Assembly: GCA_013398055.1 (NCBI GenBank)
Contig: VZRS01000246.1
Location: 62,301-126,300 of the forward strand
Reading direction: 5' to 3'
Length of the DNA: 64,000 nucleotides
DNA from: Ifrita kowaldi
Lineage: Eukaryota; Chordata; Aves; Passeriformes; Cinclosomatidae
Within the stretch, counting starts at the first letter, position 1, and every line of letters starts with the position of its first letter. Shown here piece after piece: positions 12,813-60,825 of this stretch. Position numbers and translations under genes: made by a program. The notes beneath the pieces are model-generated. The model was not told where the DNA came from, made no database searches, and saw only the letters and a list, made by a program, of their open reading frames with translations.

Positions 12813-15800
12813 GGTTCTTGCCTATATAGGAAAATAGAGGTCCGACCCAATTCAAAAGTACAGCCTGAGAAAACTTCTGTACCATATCTGATGGTAAATC
12901 TAAACCACAAAACAGAGAATTCTGCAGCTTGCTTTTTAGTCCTCACCCTCCAATTCACCCATTTCAGGGAACTTGCTGAACACTGAAAATCCTTACCAGT
13001 CAGCATTTCTTTCCTGGGCAAACTCAGTGTGCTGGAAAGATAAGAGAAAGGAGATACCCCCACTGTGTCTTACCGAGTGCAAGCTCAGCCTGAGGTAGGG
13101 GCATGCAGCCACATCTGAGAGCTGTGAGGTGCTGCCTAATGTGTGCGTGACCTGAGGTACAGTCTAGATATCTGGGATAAGGAGGAGGAAATACTCTGCT
13201 CCCAGTCCATTTAGGCTGTCTCCTTTCTTTGCTGGGATGCATTTCACCTGCTTGTTTCATTATTTATAATGTTTACTGCTTCCCTTCACTGAGCTGTATC
13301 ATGCTCGTAATTTAGCCAGTTTCTCTGTGATTTTTGGTCAGCTGATGTTTGGAGTCAGTACCAAAACAGGCAAAATGCTGCAAGCTGGACATTGTTAACA
13401 GCAGGCAAGCAGTATTTAATAGTATGTGTGCATTTTCACTGGAATAAAGCAATGTGTTTTAACAGTTGCAGCCTATTTTAAATTCTGTTTCTGTAATGTC
13501 TACATTTTCAGCTTTTGGTCATAAAACATCCATTTTTATGATTTTATTACTAAAATTGCATTTTGACGAGTGAGAAGCATGTTAATTCATGAAGATTTTC
13601 GAGCCACATTGTTTTATTGATTCATTTTCGTAAGACATTACTAATAAATCTGGAACTTTCTTAAGATTTTATATTTTGGAAAGTGTTGTCATTTTCTTTG
13701 GTTTCCGTTCAAATCAGGCTATTCGGAAATGTGCTGTATGCATTCAGCAGCAGCAAAACAAAGCTTTGCATTCTGGCTCATTGCCTCCATTGCAGGGGCA
13801 GACAGGTGGTGATGTCTTGTCACCATGACTACATACAGCCCTTAGGGAGGGCTCTTGTAAGATGATAGTAATTCCTGAATGGGGGGAAGGGCATGAAGAC
13901 ATTCTCCTTCTAGCTGTGGGTTCTTTTGTATGGGTTACACATGATTACTTGTCTACCCTGTCTACCCTATTATGTGCGTGCATCCTCCCTGAAGTGCAGA
14001 AATGGGAAAGAATTGATCACTGCAGACAGTGTGATAGAGGCTGTTTGCATTTGCCATTTAAAACCTTTACGTGGATTGGAAAGGCAAGAGGACAATCGCA
14101 GTTGGACTGCCTGAGCTTTTGCATTGTATTGACCAAAGGTTTTCCCTGAGTCAGGCACTTCAGAAGGGAAGGTATACCTATATGCTGAGGTGAAAGCATT
14201 TTAATACAGCAGTGATTTAGGGCATTGGTCTGAATAGGAAGGGAGAGCTCTGTGGCTGTGACCGCTTCTAGCAGCAGAAAGTAGACACACATGGTGGGAA
14301 ATGTTAATGAGAATAAACAGGAAAAGTCCTTCAGCTCAGTCTTCCCTCAGTATGTTCCAGCAATTTAGATAAGTAGAAATATGAAGTTGGGCTTTGCTTA
14401 GGACACACAGACTTGTGAGAGAGGCCTTACAGCATTTTCAGTGATGAAATATGGCTTGACCTTGTTGATGCCATAGCAGAAAAATGGGATTGCATCTTCT
14501 TTGGCTTCAGATTCAAGTGGGTCATAAAAGTGCCACCTAGTGAATTACCAGTATTTTCCTTCTACAGGCTTTGTGTGGCCTGACCTGGAGTGGCCTCCTT
14601 TACACTTCTGCAATCTGCCAAGACCGCAACTGGAGTTGGAGTTGCTGCAGGATACTTGTCGTTTCAATTCCAGTCCTCCTTTGCAGCAGCACAGGTAAAC
14701 ACCTCTGCTACAGGAGGAAGCGAAATGCTTGCGTAAGGACAAGGAAACTTGAGAGGTATATAAGAGAGTTACCATAACCTCAAAAAAGGTAAAGGACTGT
14801 CAGACTTGAAGGGTACAGAACAAGGTAAATGAAATCTGGGAATCTTTGTGGTTTACATGAATGAGATTTTATAGTAAGGACCATACAGCTGTCACTCTGT
14901 TTGTCTACACATAATATCTGGTGAAGATGAGTTGTGGAAAAGAGTTTGTTATTTGTGATGTTATTAATATTATTCGGTGTTGGAGTTTTCAGCCTAAAGT
15001 TCAGCCAGGAATGCTGTACACAGACAACAGGAACATGTCCCTGTTTCAAATTAATGTAGGCTGACATAAAGAAGGAAAGTATAGAGCTCTGGGAGAGTAA
15101 AGATGGAAAGAAACCCTGCCTTTTTAATGGGGGATTAATTAGAGTGATTTGGCTAAATGGAAGAAAGGATTCCAGCCAGTACTTCCTTGAAGTGTTTAAG
15201 TCCCCATGTTAAATGAGAGTTACTATCTGGATCTTAGTTTCCCAAGGGGAGCAGCTCTGTGTATGTTTTCAGTGCTGTGGAGCAGTGTGGGAGCAGTGGT
15301 GAGCTGCAGAGAACAATTGGTCTCCTTTGTACTCCATCTTCAGATGAAGCCTTTCCTTCACTCTGCTGTTTGTTCCTAATGATTCAGGAACAGAAAAAAG
15401 CAGTGACCTAGAAAATATAGGAATATCATTTTACTGTAAAATATTTACAATCTCTAGCTTCAGCTAGACAAACTCTGCAGAATGTGAATTGGGAACAGCC
15501 AAGCCAGTAAAACAGCATTGTCAGTTACATATTTTAATCTGAAGCAAAACAAAGAGTTTATATAGTCTTGTATGTACAAACAGTCTGTAAAATAGAAATA
15601 GAATTTTTAGAACAAGAAATACAGTCTCACAAAATCACTTTGAGAATTTACTACCCAGCCATTTAATTGCCCTGCCTGTTTCATTAACAGCATAAATCAC
15701 CTAGCTAAGAGCATTGCATGCTGTGGACAATTCTGGGATTAACTAAACAGTAGGGGGCTTTTTATTTTAGTTACCTGCTAAGTTTTAGGACTTGTTTTTG

Positions 15801-16165
15801 CATGACAATCATGAAGACATACAAGGTGTCAGTGTCAGAGTTGTGGTGAACTCAGATCACAGTATGAAAATAGGCTAATCATGCTGGATCTAGGAACTGA
15901 GAGTTCCCCTACAGGGCTGCCCAATGGAGGCCAAGTCCCCCTTACGGCTATTTGCACTCAGCATGTATTTCCATGTATATGGGCAGCAAGAAGGGTGTTG
16001 CTTCATGTCTCCATTTGGAACTCTTGAAATTCTGCTGTGTGTGAGGAACCCAGAGGGTATGGGTAGAGGATGTAGGTAATTTAAATGCTTCTGCTGCCTG
16101 TTGCACAACCTGGGTGCACCAGGTAATTTATTCTCATTCTTTGGTTAGAAAAGAAAAGGGAAAAA
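12813..16165. other. Intergenic DNA, no gene recognised
   Basis: Slightly richer in GC than its surroundings around 13000-14800, with several overlapping 60-95 codon open frames on both strands. None shows a known domain, a usable splice pattern or a consistent frame. I cannot assign a repeat family to it. Confidence 0.5.
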
Positions 16166-16171
16166 ATAGTG

Positions 16172-16477
16172 TGTTGCCCTGAGTTTGCAGCTCTTCGATG
16201 TTTTCATTTTCTGTAACAGTTTCTCACGCACTTTCTGTAAACATAGCCATGTTTTGTTAACCGTCCTTTATTGTTTTCGTTCCATTCTCCTAGGTGGAGA
16301 CGTTTGATGGATTTTCCCTTTGACCAGTGTGATTGAGGGGTGGTAATTTCTCCCTCCAATCCACGGTGATTTCTAAGAACATATATAATAAAGCCCGGGG
16401 TCTCTGACCCCCTCTTTTTTTCTTGCTTCTCTCCTGACAAGGTGTCTGAGTGGTTCTTTTCGTGTCCAAGTGCGACA
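16172..16477 (+). mobile_element. Solo LTR of an endogenous retrovirus
   Basis: A 306-bp element begins TGTTGCCC and ends GTGCGACA, giving the canonical TG...CA termini with an imperfect short inverted repeat (TGTtGCcC against TGTcGCaC). It is flanked by an exact 6-bp direct repeat, atagtg, at 16166-16171 and 16478-16483, as expected for a retroviral target-site duplication. Inside are a TATA-like box, an overlapping AATAAA signal and a GGGGTC/GACCCC stem-loop just downstream. This order (promoter, poly(A) signal, U5-like tail) gives plus-strand orientation. No internal gag, pol or env sequence is present, so it is a solo LTR left by LTR-LTR recombination. The family cannot be named without a repeat library. 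Confidence 0.85.
16380..16392 (+). promoter_or_regulatory. LTR TATA box and poly(A) signal
   Basis: The overlapping elements atatataa (TATA-like) and AATAAA (16387-16392) lie inside the solo LTR, followed at 16397-16411 by the inverted repeat ggggtc-tct-gacccc. They match the U3/R region of a compact retroviral LTR. Whether the LTR is still active is unknown. Confidence 0.65.
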
Positions 16478-16483
16478 ATAGTG

Positions 16484-19400
16484 TGCTAAATGGAGCAGTT
16501 ATAGCTTTTTATGTCTAAAACATATAATTGAAAATACATTTGTAAATTAGATTCTAGGTTAAAATGCTGCATTATGAAGTGAGGATAACAGTAAAATAAA
16601 AATCATCGCTTGTCCTAATTTCTGAACAAACTCTGCAACACATGAATTAAGGATGTGCCTGGTGCAGATGGGAGATGTTAGTAACATCCTTTCTATGCAG
16701 TGCACATTCATGGAAGTAGCATATGCTCTGCCACTTTTGTCTCTTGTCACTTTCAGAGTTTCAAAAGAATGTGCTGTTCCCTGGACTTGCAGTAGCAAAA
16801 TCCCATCCAAAGAATAAATACCTATGATAGGTGTCCCACATGTTAGAATCTGACTATGCCAATTAAAACTACTATCCCTTTCACCTTCTGTATATTTTTG
16901 TGTTTATGTATTTCATTTAATGAAATTTATGTATTTAATGTATGTCATTTAATGTATTTCATTTCATTTTAATGTTTATCAGTTGAGAGAGAGAATTTAT
17001 ACAACTTTCCCATTGCATGCTTTTACATGCTTCTCAGATCTTTCTCTGTTTATTTGCATGAAGAGGTAAGATAAGGCCTTTGATATTCTCCAGAGACAAA
17101 ATCTGTTATTTTTTTCTGGGTCAATCAATTTCCTTCCTTAGATCAGAGCTGGGATCTCTGAAGTGTATACCAGGACTGAGCTTCCTGCAGTCATAAAATT
17201 AGACCCATCACTGCCATCCCCCTGTAACAGCAACAAGAGGAAAATTTGAAGAAGTGTAAATTTTTGTGGCTGTTCTATTCAGTCAATCAGCTCCAAGTCT
17301 CTGGGAAAGAAATTCTTAATACAACTTACAGTGTTTGTGTGACATAATTAAAAAATCTGTGCATGTTATATTTGAAAATAGCTGCTACTATATGACATGT
17401 TAAACTGCTTCTTTTGGTTTGCTGGATTTGATATCACTGCATTAGACCGAGGGAAAAATGGCATGACCCACTTCGATTTAGGATGACCGATTTCACTCAT
17501 TAAGACTGTACTTAGCTTGTACTTTGCTGTAAGCATGCACCTGGGGCTATGCCTTTTGAAAGCAAACCAAACACTTCTAAATCAGGAAAATGGTGAGGCA
17601 GAGTGTTTATGATCCATGTACAGACTATCAGGGTTTTAGAATAAAGAGTAAATATTCCTATGATACTGACATTTCTGTCATAGCTCTGTAAAAAGCCAGT
17701 AATGCTATGTAAGGTCTGGTAAGTGCTTTTTACATTTTTCAGGTGTGTTTCCTATAAAAACAAGGAATACTTTTAGGGGTGATAGTGTTTTCCCTGTTAC
17801 CCCTTAATGTAGGTTATGAGAAAAAAACATGAAGTGGCTTTTATTACACAGGAAATGTACTTGAAGTGTAGAATGCTTGGGAACGAATGCCTCCTTTACT
17901 GCTATAAATTGTTCATGATATGTCTTTTCATATATGCATCAAACATAGCACTTGCTGCAGAGATGCATGTGATTTGTCTTCTCTCCTGAGAGATGGTAAT
18001 TGGCTTCAGTTTACTTAGGATACTGCAGTACAATTTATTTTCTTAGCTTAGGCAAGCCTCATGTTGCAGTATGTTTTCTTCTATGAGGGTGAAGTATTTA
18101 ATTTGTAAAGTGGTGCAGAGTATGTGTTACATTACAAAGATGAAGCACATCCCTGCTCTGTGGTGTTTAGTGGAAACAGATCACAGCCCTTCACCATCCC
18201 CCTTTACCTTATCTTGTCTTATTATTAAATTGTGCGTGAATTAATCATGGTCTTTTAGAAAACATCCATTGTAACTACCTCAGTAATTTGAACACGACTA
18301 ATGAACTCTGCTTGCTATTTGCTTTGTCTACTTATAATTAAGTATTTTTGTTGTTTTGAGCTTCACTCACATGGTGTTATTTCTCTTTTCAAAGGCTTAT
18401 CTTTTTCTAGATAGCCAAACATTCTTCAAAACGACAAAAAAATAGAAAATAATACAAACTTATTTTAAGTGTAAGATTTTGTTGCTAGTCCAGTAATCTT
18501 TCCTGCTCAGATTTCTTTACGTTTTTTCCATTTTATCTATCTAGATGAAGAACTAAGGAGATGAACATAAAAATCACAACAAATAGCACTTTAAGAGAGT
18601 TAAGCTCTGAAATGTAAAAATCTTCACACAATTTTGACATTTAATGTAGCAATAATAATAATGTATTGTGTAAGTCATACACTAGTGATGAAACCCCTAG
18701 GCAAGGGCTTTCCTGATTTTTTAATTCCCATCATGGTTTTACCTTCCAAAGGATTTAATTTTTTTTCCAATAAAGTACAGTATGCAATTTATAATGGACT
18801 GAGAAGTGCTGAGTACTCACCATTTCCTTTAATGCTTAATGATTTTCACAGTAAATACATTTGACTACTCAGGATCCTAACTTCCCATAATGGTAGTCCT
18901 GCTTGTCTTTGCTGTGGCCAGTCTGCTCCTTCTTGGAGGAAATGGTTGGGGTTTTTTTTCCACCACACACTGGTCTTTCCTCCTTTGTTAAAATTACTTC
19001 AGTGCTGAATTAGCTTCAGTTAATTCTGCAAGCTCATTACTCTTTTATGACTGTGCACATGTTAGTACTGCTGCATTAGCTCGTGTGAGGCACTGGGACT
19101 TCTGGGAACACTTACTTGGGAACAGCATTAAGCTGTGCTGCCCTATGAATTAATTTGTAATGTACTGAACAGGAATATGTCTCCTTTCTGGGCATCCATG
19201 TGGAAATTTTTTCATCTGAAAACTCATTAAGGAAAAGTACCAAGTAATATACTAGGAGAGTGACTTAGCTCTACTGTCAGCATTACTAATGCTCTTTTTG
19301 GCAATACGTGACAGATAAGAAGTTTAATAGAGAGTGGAAGGCATTTTGTCCGTGGTTGGACGTGGATCAGTATAGTCATACAGTGAGGATTTTAGGAGCT

Positions 19401-20385
19401 AATAAAAGAAGGGGTCCTCCTTTGCTGACTGGAAACAAAGGAGGACTAACAGCGGGGAAGGACTACAAGTACAATATGGCAGTAATATAAAACTAATGCT
19501 TGATTGGAATAGCCATCACTACTGGCTTGCCTAGTAGCATGTAGAGAGTTCTTTCAAGTGGCATTTCCATTCAAATGCATTGGAAGCATAGGAGAGGAAT
19601 AATGTGAGGTTTAAATTATACAAATTCAACTGATTTCTGTGTAAAAAGGAACAGGTAGGAAGGAAGAAGTTGTTCACAGAAGCAGCAAAGGGTAATTAGA
19701 AGGACATACATGCCCTCAAAGCAGTGAGCCTTTTTCTAGACCTGGCTGAACCAAGACCCTCAGCCATTCCTGCTAGTCCACGCCGAAAGTGTTGCCAGTG
19801 TTTTTACACACACTGTGCTTGGTAATGAAGATGGATGCAATAACCTTACTTTTACAGAGTACTGTAAGAGACTCCAGGTGCCGGAAGATGAATGATGAAC
19901 TGTCATTCCTCATCAGAACACGTGCCAACCTGTTCACAGAGCAAAAGTTCTGCAGATTTTAGGTGCTGATTTGAACAGGTAATATGAAAAGATAAGAGTA
20001 AAATGAAATTGTTAGATTTCAGGAACCAAAGAAGCAGAAGAGCTCCAAAAGTATCTGGAAGTAAATTGAATCATTTATAAGGTTAGATGAGTTAGTCAGA
20101 GGAGCAGTGGAATAAATAATGTACATAACTTTGACTTCAAGAATGTACATATTGACATTAACACAAGTTATAGGATTCTCTCATTTAGGTCTACAGGCCA
20201 GGTGCTTGTAAGGATGCCCAGACAGCTATGGAAGGCCATGTCTTGGGCTTTAACCCTGTATTCTAAGAGGGCCAGAGACGAGCTCCAGGATCTAAGGGTA
20301 TGAGCAGGATAGACAATTCTGCGTGTTCTTAGTAAGGCATTTTTCTGGTGCAGGGAAAGCCATTCATACAAGCACACAGCTGGAT
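16484..20385. other. Intergenic DNA with an AT-rich simple stretch
   Basis: No gene was recognised. Around 16908-16975 the sequence is built from imperfect repeats of 'atttaatgta' and 'tttcattt'. Open frames do not exceed about 80 codons and lack domain features. Confidence 0.55.
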
Positions 20386-20550
20386 AAGCACACCCTGTGA
20401 TGAGTGAACAACTGCCTCATGCATTGGGTTCAAAGGGTTGTAATGAATGGGATGACATAAAGTTGGTGACATGTCACTGTGGGGTTCCACAGGGCTCCAT
20501 TTTAGGCCCTGTTCTCTTCAACATTTCATAAACAACTTGGATACAGGACT

Positions 20551-21668
20551 GGAAGGGGTATTAAGCAAATATACAGAAAAAAACAGAAAATACAAAACTG
20601 GGAGGACCTTTTGACTCGCTTGAAGGCAGGAAGGACCTGCAGAGAGACCTCAACAAATTAGAGGACTGGGCGATCACCAACTATATAAAGTTCTGCAAGG
20701 GAAAGCGCCAGGTTCTGCGCCTGGGATTGGGCACCCCTGGATGTACAGACAGACTGGGGAATGAGGTGCTGGACAGCAGTGCCACAGAGAGGGACCTGGG
20801 GGTCCTGGTCAACAAAAAGTTGTAAATACGAGTCAGCAGTGCCCTGGCAGCCAGGTGGGCCAAGCATGTCTAGGGGCCATCAGGCACAGCATCGCCGGCT
20901 GGGCAAGAGAGGGATTGTCCCACTCCGCTCTGCACTGGGGCGGCCTCACCTTGAATATTATGTGCAGTTTTGGTTACTGCAATATAAGAAAGACATGAAG
21001 CTATTGGAAAGTGTCCAAAGGGTGACAATGAAGATGGTGAAGGGCCTGTGGAGAATCCACATGAGGCATGGCTGAGGGCACTTGGTTGAGCCTGGAGGAG
21101 ACTGAGGGNGGAAGGGGTATTAAGCAAATATACAGAAAAAAACAGAAAATACAAAACTGGGAGGACCTTTTGACTCGCTTGAAGGCAGGAAGGACCTGCA
21201 GAGAGACCTCAACAAATTAGAGGACTGGGCGATCACCAACTATATAAAGTTCTGCAAGGGAAAGCGCCAGGTTCTGCGCCTGGGATTGGGCACCCCTGGA
21301 TGTACAGACAGACTGGGGAATGAGGTGCTGGACAGCAGTGCCACAGAGAGGGACCTGGGGGTCCTGGTCAACAAAAAGTTGTAAATACGAGTCAGCAGTG
21401 CCCTGGCAGCCAGGTGGGCCAAGCATGTCTAGGGGCCATCAGGCACAGCATCGCCGGCTGGGCAAGAGAGGGATTGTCCCACTCCGCTCTGCACTGGGGC
21501 GGCCTCACCTTGAATATTATGTGCAGTTTTGGTTACTGCAATATAAGAAAGACATGAAGCTATTGGAAAGTGTCCAAAGGGTGACAATGAAGATGGTGAA
21601 GGGCCTTGTGGAGAATCCACATGAGGCATGGCTGAGGGCACTTGGTTGAGCCTGGAGGAGACTGAGGG
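20551..21668. repeat. Near-identical 559-bp tandem copies around one N (probable misassembly)
   Basis: Positions 20551-21108 are repeated at 21110-21668. The only difference seen is a one-base indel (aagggcctgtgg against aagggccttgtgg). Both copies start at 'ggaaggggtattaag' and are separated only by the N at 21109. An old CR1 copy would not stay about 99.8% identical to a second copy cut at arbitrary points, so unmerged overlapping contig ends or two haplotypes is the likely cause. Confidence 0.9.
21109..21109. other. Assembly gap (single N)
   Basis: One ambiguous base joins the two near-identical CR1 copies. It marks a contig join rather than a sequencing polymorphism. Confidence 0.9.
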
Positions 21669-21985
21669 GAGACCTCATTGCAGCCTACAACTTCCTTGTG
21701 AGGGGAAGAGGAGGGGCAGCACTGATCTCTTCTCTGTGGTGACCAGTGACAGGGCCTGAGGGAAAGGCTGAAAGTTATGTCAGGGGAGGTTTAGGTTGGG
21801 TATTAGAAAAAGGCTCTTCACCCAGAAGATGGTTGGGCACTGGAATAGGCTCACCAGGGAAGTGGTCACAGCACCAAACCTGACAGAATTCAAGAAGATT
21901 TGGACAATGCCCTTGGGCAGGAGTTGGACTCAATAATCCTTGTGGGTTCCTTTCAACGCATCATTTTCTGTGATTCTGTGAAGTA

Positions 21986-22894
21986 TGGCTTCCTTATTGC
22001 ATGCTATTCCAACTCAGAGACAGCTGCAGCAACTGCTGATGCTCAGTGTATTAGATTTTTAAATAGACTGTAGTGTTACAGTGTTCCATCAGTTATTTCA
22101 TGGTTATATGAGCTATTTAATATTTAGCCAAAATACGGTTAATATGGCATAATATCCACAGACTAAGGAACACTGAAAACATGCCAGTGGGAAAACTCCA
22201 GGAATATTGTACTTACTGTGAATTTTGAAATATAATAATATATTTTAAATTCGATAATATGATAATGTGTTTCAATGTTCTAAATCTTTCTGCCCTTGAA
22301 CAGCTTGATGACATCCATATTAAGTCAAACCATGTTACCATTTAACATCCAGATATTATGAACACTACTTGACACAGTTGAACGTCAGTGTTATCCCTTA
22401 CTTGTGAGATCAAGTGAGATGGTATTTATTAATTTTGAGAATTACTGGAATAAAAAGAATCACCGTACAACTAAAACCAGCTTTTATCTCTTTGCAATGA
22501 GCCCTTTGGCTGAATGTTATATGGGACCAAACAAAAAATCTTTATTGGAGAGTTTGTTTGCATATTTAAGACTCATAAAACATAGACAGCTTTGGTAGCA
22601 GTGCTGAGCAGTGCCTTTATGGCTGAGAAGGGCTCTTGAGGGTTGAGAGGACATTCTGGGGCAGAATTGAGTAGGTGTCCAGTTTTATTCCCAGAAAATA
22701 TGCTGATAACAAAGAAGTAGAAATAAATGGTGTTTGATCAAAGTTCTCAGACTTTTTAAATAATTATTTTACATAGAAGTTAAAATGTGAAGAGTAAGCT
22801 GTTTAGTTCTAGGGAAGAAAAAGCAATCTTTTGCACCAAAGTCAGTTTTTACCTTGCTTTAACCAACAGAAGCTCAGAGACAAAGCAAAATAAA
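21986..22894. other. Intergenic DNA, no gene seen
   Basis: AT-rich sequence between the CR1 tail and the inferred 3' end of the SCN3A transcript. No coding or repeat signature was recognised. Confidence 0.55.
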
Positions 22895-22915
22895 CACAAT
22901 TAAAAAAAAGAAATC

Positions 22916-22921
22916 TTTATT
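22916..22921 (-). terminator. SCN3A: Candidate poly(A) signal AATAAA for SCN3A
   Basis: On the minus strand the sequence reads CCAAAAAATAAAGATTTC followed by a T-rich stretch, a plausible hexamer plus downstream U-rich element. Other AATAAA copies exist upstream, so alternative 3' ends are possible. Confidence 0.5.
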
Positions 22922-24105
22922 TTTTGGCTCATATGTAATATTGTTTGCGTTGTTTATGATAATAACAATTTCCTGCATGCATTTCACCAACACATTACAA
23001 GTCAAAAGCATTTGTAAAAGAAAGTTTCTACATTTAATGTTCGCTTGTGTATGAAACACAGAATGTCCTGATGTCCTCAATTATACAAATGTGCCATTTT
23101 TTTCTTGGGAAATATTTTATTTGTACAAGCCTAGTGCACTGTGATTCAAAAAAGAATAAGTGTAGACTATGTAAACAGACACTGCAAGATAGCAAGGATT
23201 TAATCAACTATGAGACTTTCTTGGAACTTCTGATGCAAACAGTGCTAGAAATTTGCACCTTCCCCTAATGCTTTCCTTGCTATGTCCTGTAACTATTTGG
23301 AAACAAGCTGGGTTCCAGATTTACACAATTTACTTCACATTGGAATATATGCAAATATATTATTAAAACAAGATAGTCTACAAATACTCACTTTTTTTCT
23401 CATAGTGTGATGATGCCAGTTTGGAATTACAGTGGTTAGAAAATAAGCCAAGTGAATGAGGAAAGAAATATAAGAAACAGCGATCTAAACTTGAAGACAC
23501 TTTTCTTATATACAGAACTGTTGCCAAATGGTATTTCTTTACATTATTTATATATGCTAACCACATTGTCAACAGGTTTAACAGTTTGCAGTATGGCCTG
23601 TACAGTCTGATTCTATACCATATAGCAGCCACTTCAAATTTAAAATGCAAAACTAAAAAAGCTCATAAATAGCTGCAAACTATTGCTTAATGATTTGAAA
23701 GAATGAGGTCTGGTCGGACAACTTGATTCACTTCATCACTGACACATGGCTTCCTATAGTGGAGACTGTGGACAGTGGAAGGAGCAAGGTACAGCAGCAA
23801 AAGCATTGACATGCATCAGTGATACTCTCCTAACTATCTATGACATAGAATACAACATTCCTGTTGAGCTCTTGCAAATTAACCATACTGTGGGTACATA
23901 TCTGATGCAATTCAATGCAGCAAAGCCATTTAATTCTATGATCAAATATGTACAACAGTATACTGTTAATATTTACATGGAAAAGGGTATTTTATGGATT
24001 CACTGGATTTTGGAAATAATGACAGAAGATAGTAACCAAAGAATAGTCCAGGAAAAAAATAAGACCTGTTCAAAAAAAAAAAAAAAAAAAAAAAAACTCC
24101 CAGAT

Positions 24106-24106
24106 N
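24106..24106. other. Assembly gap (single N) beside a homopolymer
   Basis: A run of about 25 A ends in 'actcccagat', then the N, then 'aaaaagaactcccagat'. The word aactcccagat is present on both sides, so two contig ends that share an overlap were placed end to end without merging. It lies in the SCN3A 3' UTR and does not affect coding. Confidence 0.85.
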
Positions 24107-24842
24107 AAAAAGAACTCCCAGATATATTTTGGTGAAGCTATTTTTCAAGTGCAGAAACTGCACAATATTTTTTGAGCTGTAAATATTTTAACATAAACAA
24201 GAACTTGTTAATATTTAATGATTCACATAAAAATAAGTCATTGCAGATTCCTGTAAATTAGAGGAGACTCTCCAGGCACATTAATCTGGATGCACATAAT
24301 CTCATAATCTGGATGCAGCCATACAAGTAGTTAGAATACCTCAAATTTAAGAGCAACCCTGAAAACATGAAAGTTCTTAAAATCTTCAGCTTTGTGCAAT
24401 GTCATATTTTTATTTACGCATGATTGACAAGTGCAGCATGTCTATGCAAATCACTTCTATCTGTATTTATAGAGAATCTGATAATAGAACTCCTGGTCCT
24501 CATACCTCTTTCCCCAACATAAAACCTATTACAAAAATAGTCACGTATAATAGTAAACAACCTGTGAATTAAAAAATGATAAATACACTAATACAGTTTT
24601 TGTAAAAATATGACAAATGTGGCAGTTGCATTACAAACAGTGAAGAGAATTACTGTTCTACATGACGTGGAACATAAAGTATCCTTTATCCGTCTTCTCT
24701 ATGGAGCCACCTTTTCCCTTATTCTTAGCAGTGTCAGCTGTAGTGAAAACAGTAACCTCTTGTCAAGTTTTTTACCCTGATTAACAGAGTCACAGTTTGA
24801 TGATGGAGGTTCACTGTTTTGTTATAGGCACTGACCTTGAGT

Positions 24843-24900
24843 GTATATATAATGTATATATATGCACACACACGCGCGCGCGCACACACACATATATGTG
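24843..24900. repeat. Compound TA/CA/CG dinucleotide microsatellite in the 3' UTR
   Basis: TA-rich steps lead into cacacaca, then cgcgcgcgcg, then cacacaca and tatatg. The stretch is almost perfectly alternating purine-pyrimidine, the composition that favours Z-DNA. It is a likely length polymorphism in the transcript. Confidence 0.85.
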
Positions 24901-25002
24901 TAAAAACTGTCAGTTTGGCATAAATCTCCTGCAGGAGTCCAGTTGATGCTTCATTCTCAAAGACTGTAAACAATTTGTCCCATTAACAAAATTCTTAGAC
25001 CA

Positions 25003-60825
<35,823 letters not shown>

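Larger units (their letters stand above)
20386..21985 (+). repeat. CR1 LINE, RT 3' part plus 3' UTR and tail
   Basis: Plus-strand CR1 with the RT blocks KLVTCHCGVPQGSILGPVLF, FCKGKRQVLRLG and ATERDLGVLVNKKL, then the C-terminal YYVQFWLLQYKKDMKLLE block. It ends with the CR1 3' UTR and the diagnostic tail 'ctgtgattctgtga' at about 21968-21982. In-frame stops (for example after NKKL) show it is dead. The copy is 5'-truncated, which is usual for CR1. Part of its length is an apparent duplication around the N at 21109, so the true element is probably about 560 bp shorter. Confidence 0.92.
22895..25002 (-). other. SCN3A: Inferred SCN3A 3' UTR
   Basis: About 2.1 kb lies between the stop codon at 25003-25005 and the best downstream poly(A) signal on the minus strand (22916-22921). 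It holds no sense-strand coding potential. A CA/CG/TA microsatellite and a one-N join lie inside it. An internal AATAAA at 24409-24414 could give a shorter form of about 0.6 kb. The extent is inferred from signal position and typical SCN 3' UTR size, not from transcript data. The 129-codon plus-strand frame at 23746-24135 is antisense and ends in a poly-A run. Confidence 0.6.

Noticed and set aside
12310..13063. 160- and 181-codon minus-strand open frames
   Set aside because: They are antisense to the CR1 fragment and its flank, and the proteins have no domain features.
14571..14777. 68-codon cysteine-rich plus-strand frame
   Set aside because: Resembles no family I know, and an overlapping minus-strand frame of similar length suggests composition bias only.
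16204..16440. 78-codon minus-strand frame
   Set aside because: Lies antisense within the solo LTR.
23746..24135. 129-codon plus-strand open frame
   Set aside because: Antisense to the SCN3A 3' UTR, runs through a poly-A tract giving poly-lysine, and crosses an N.
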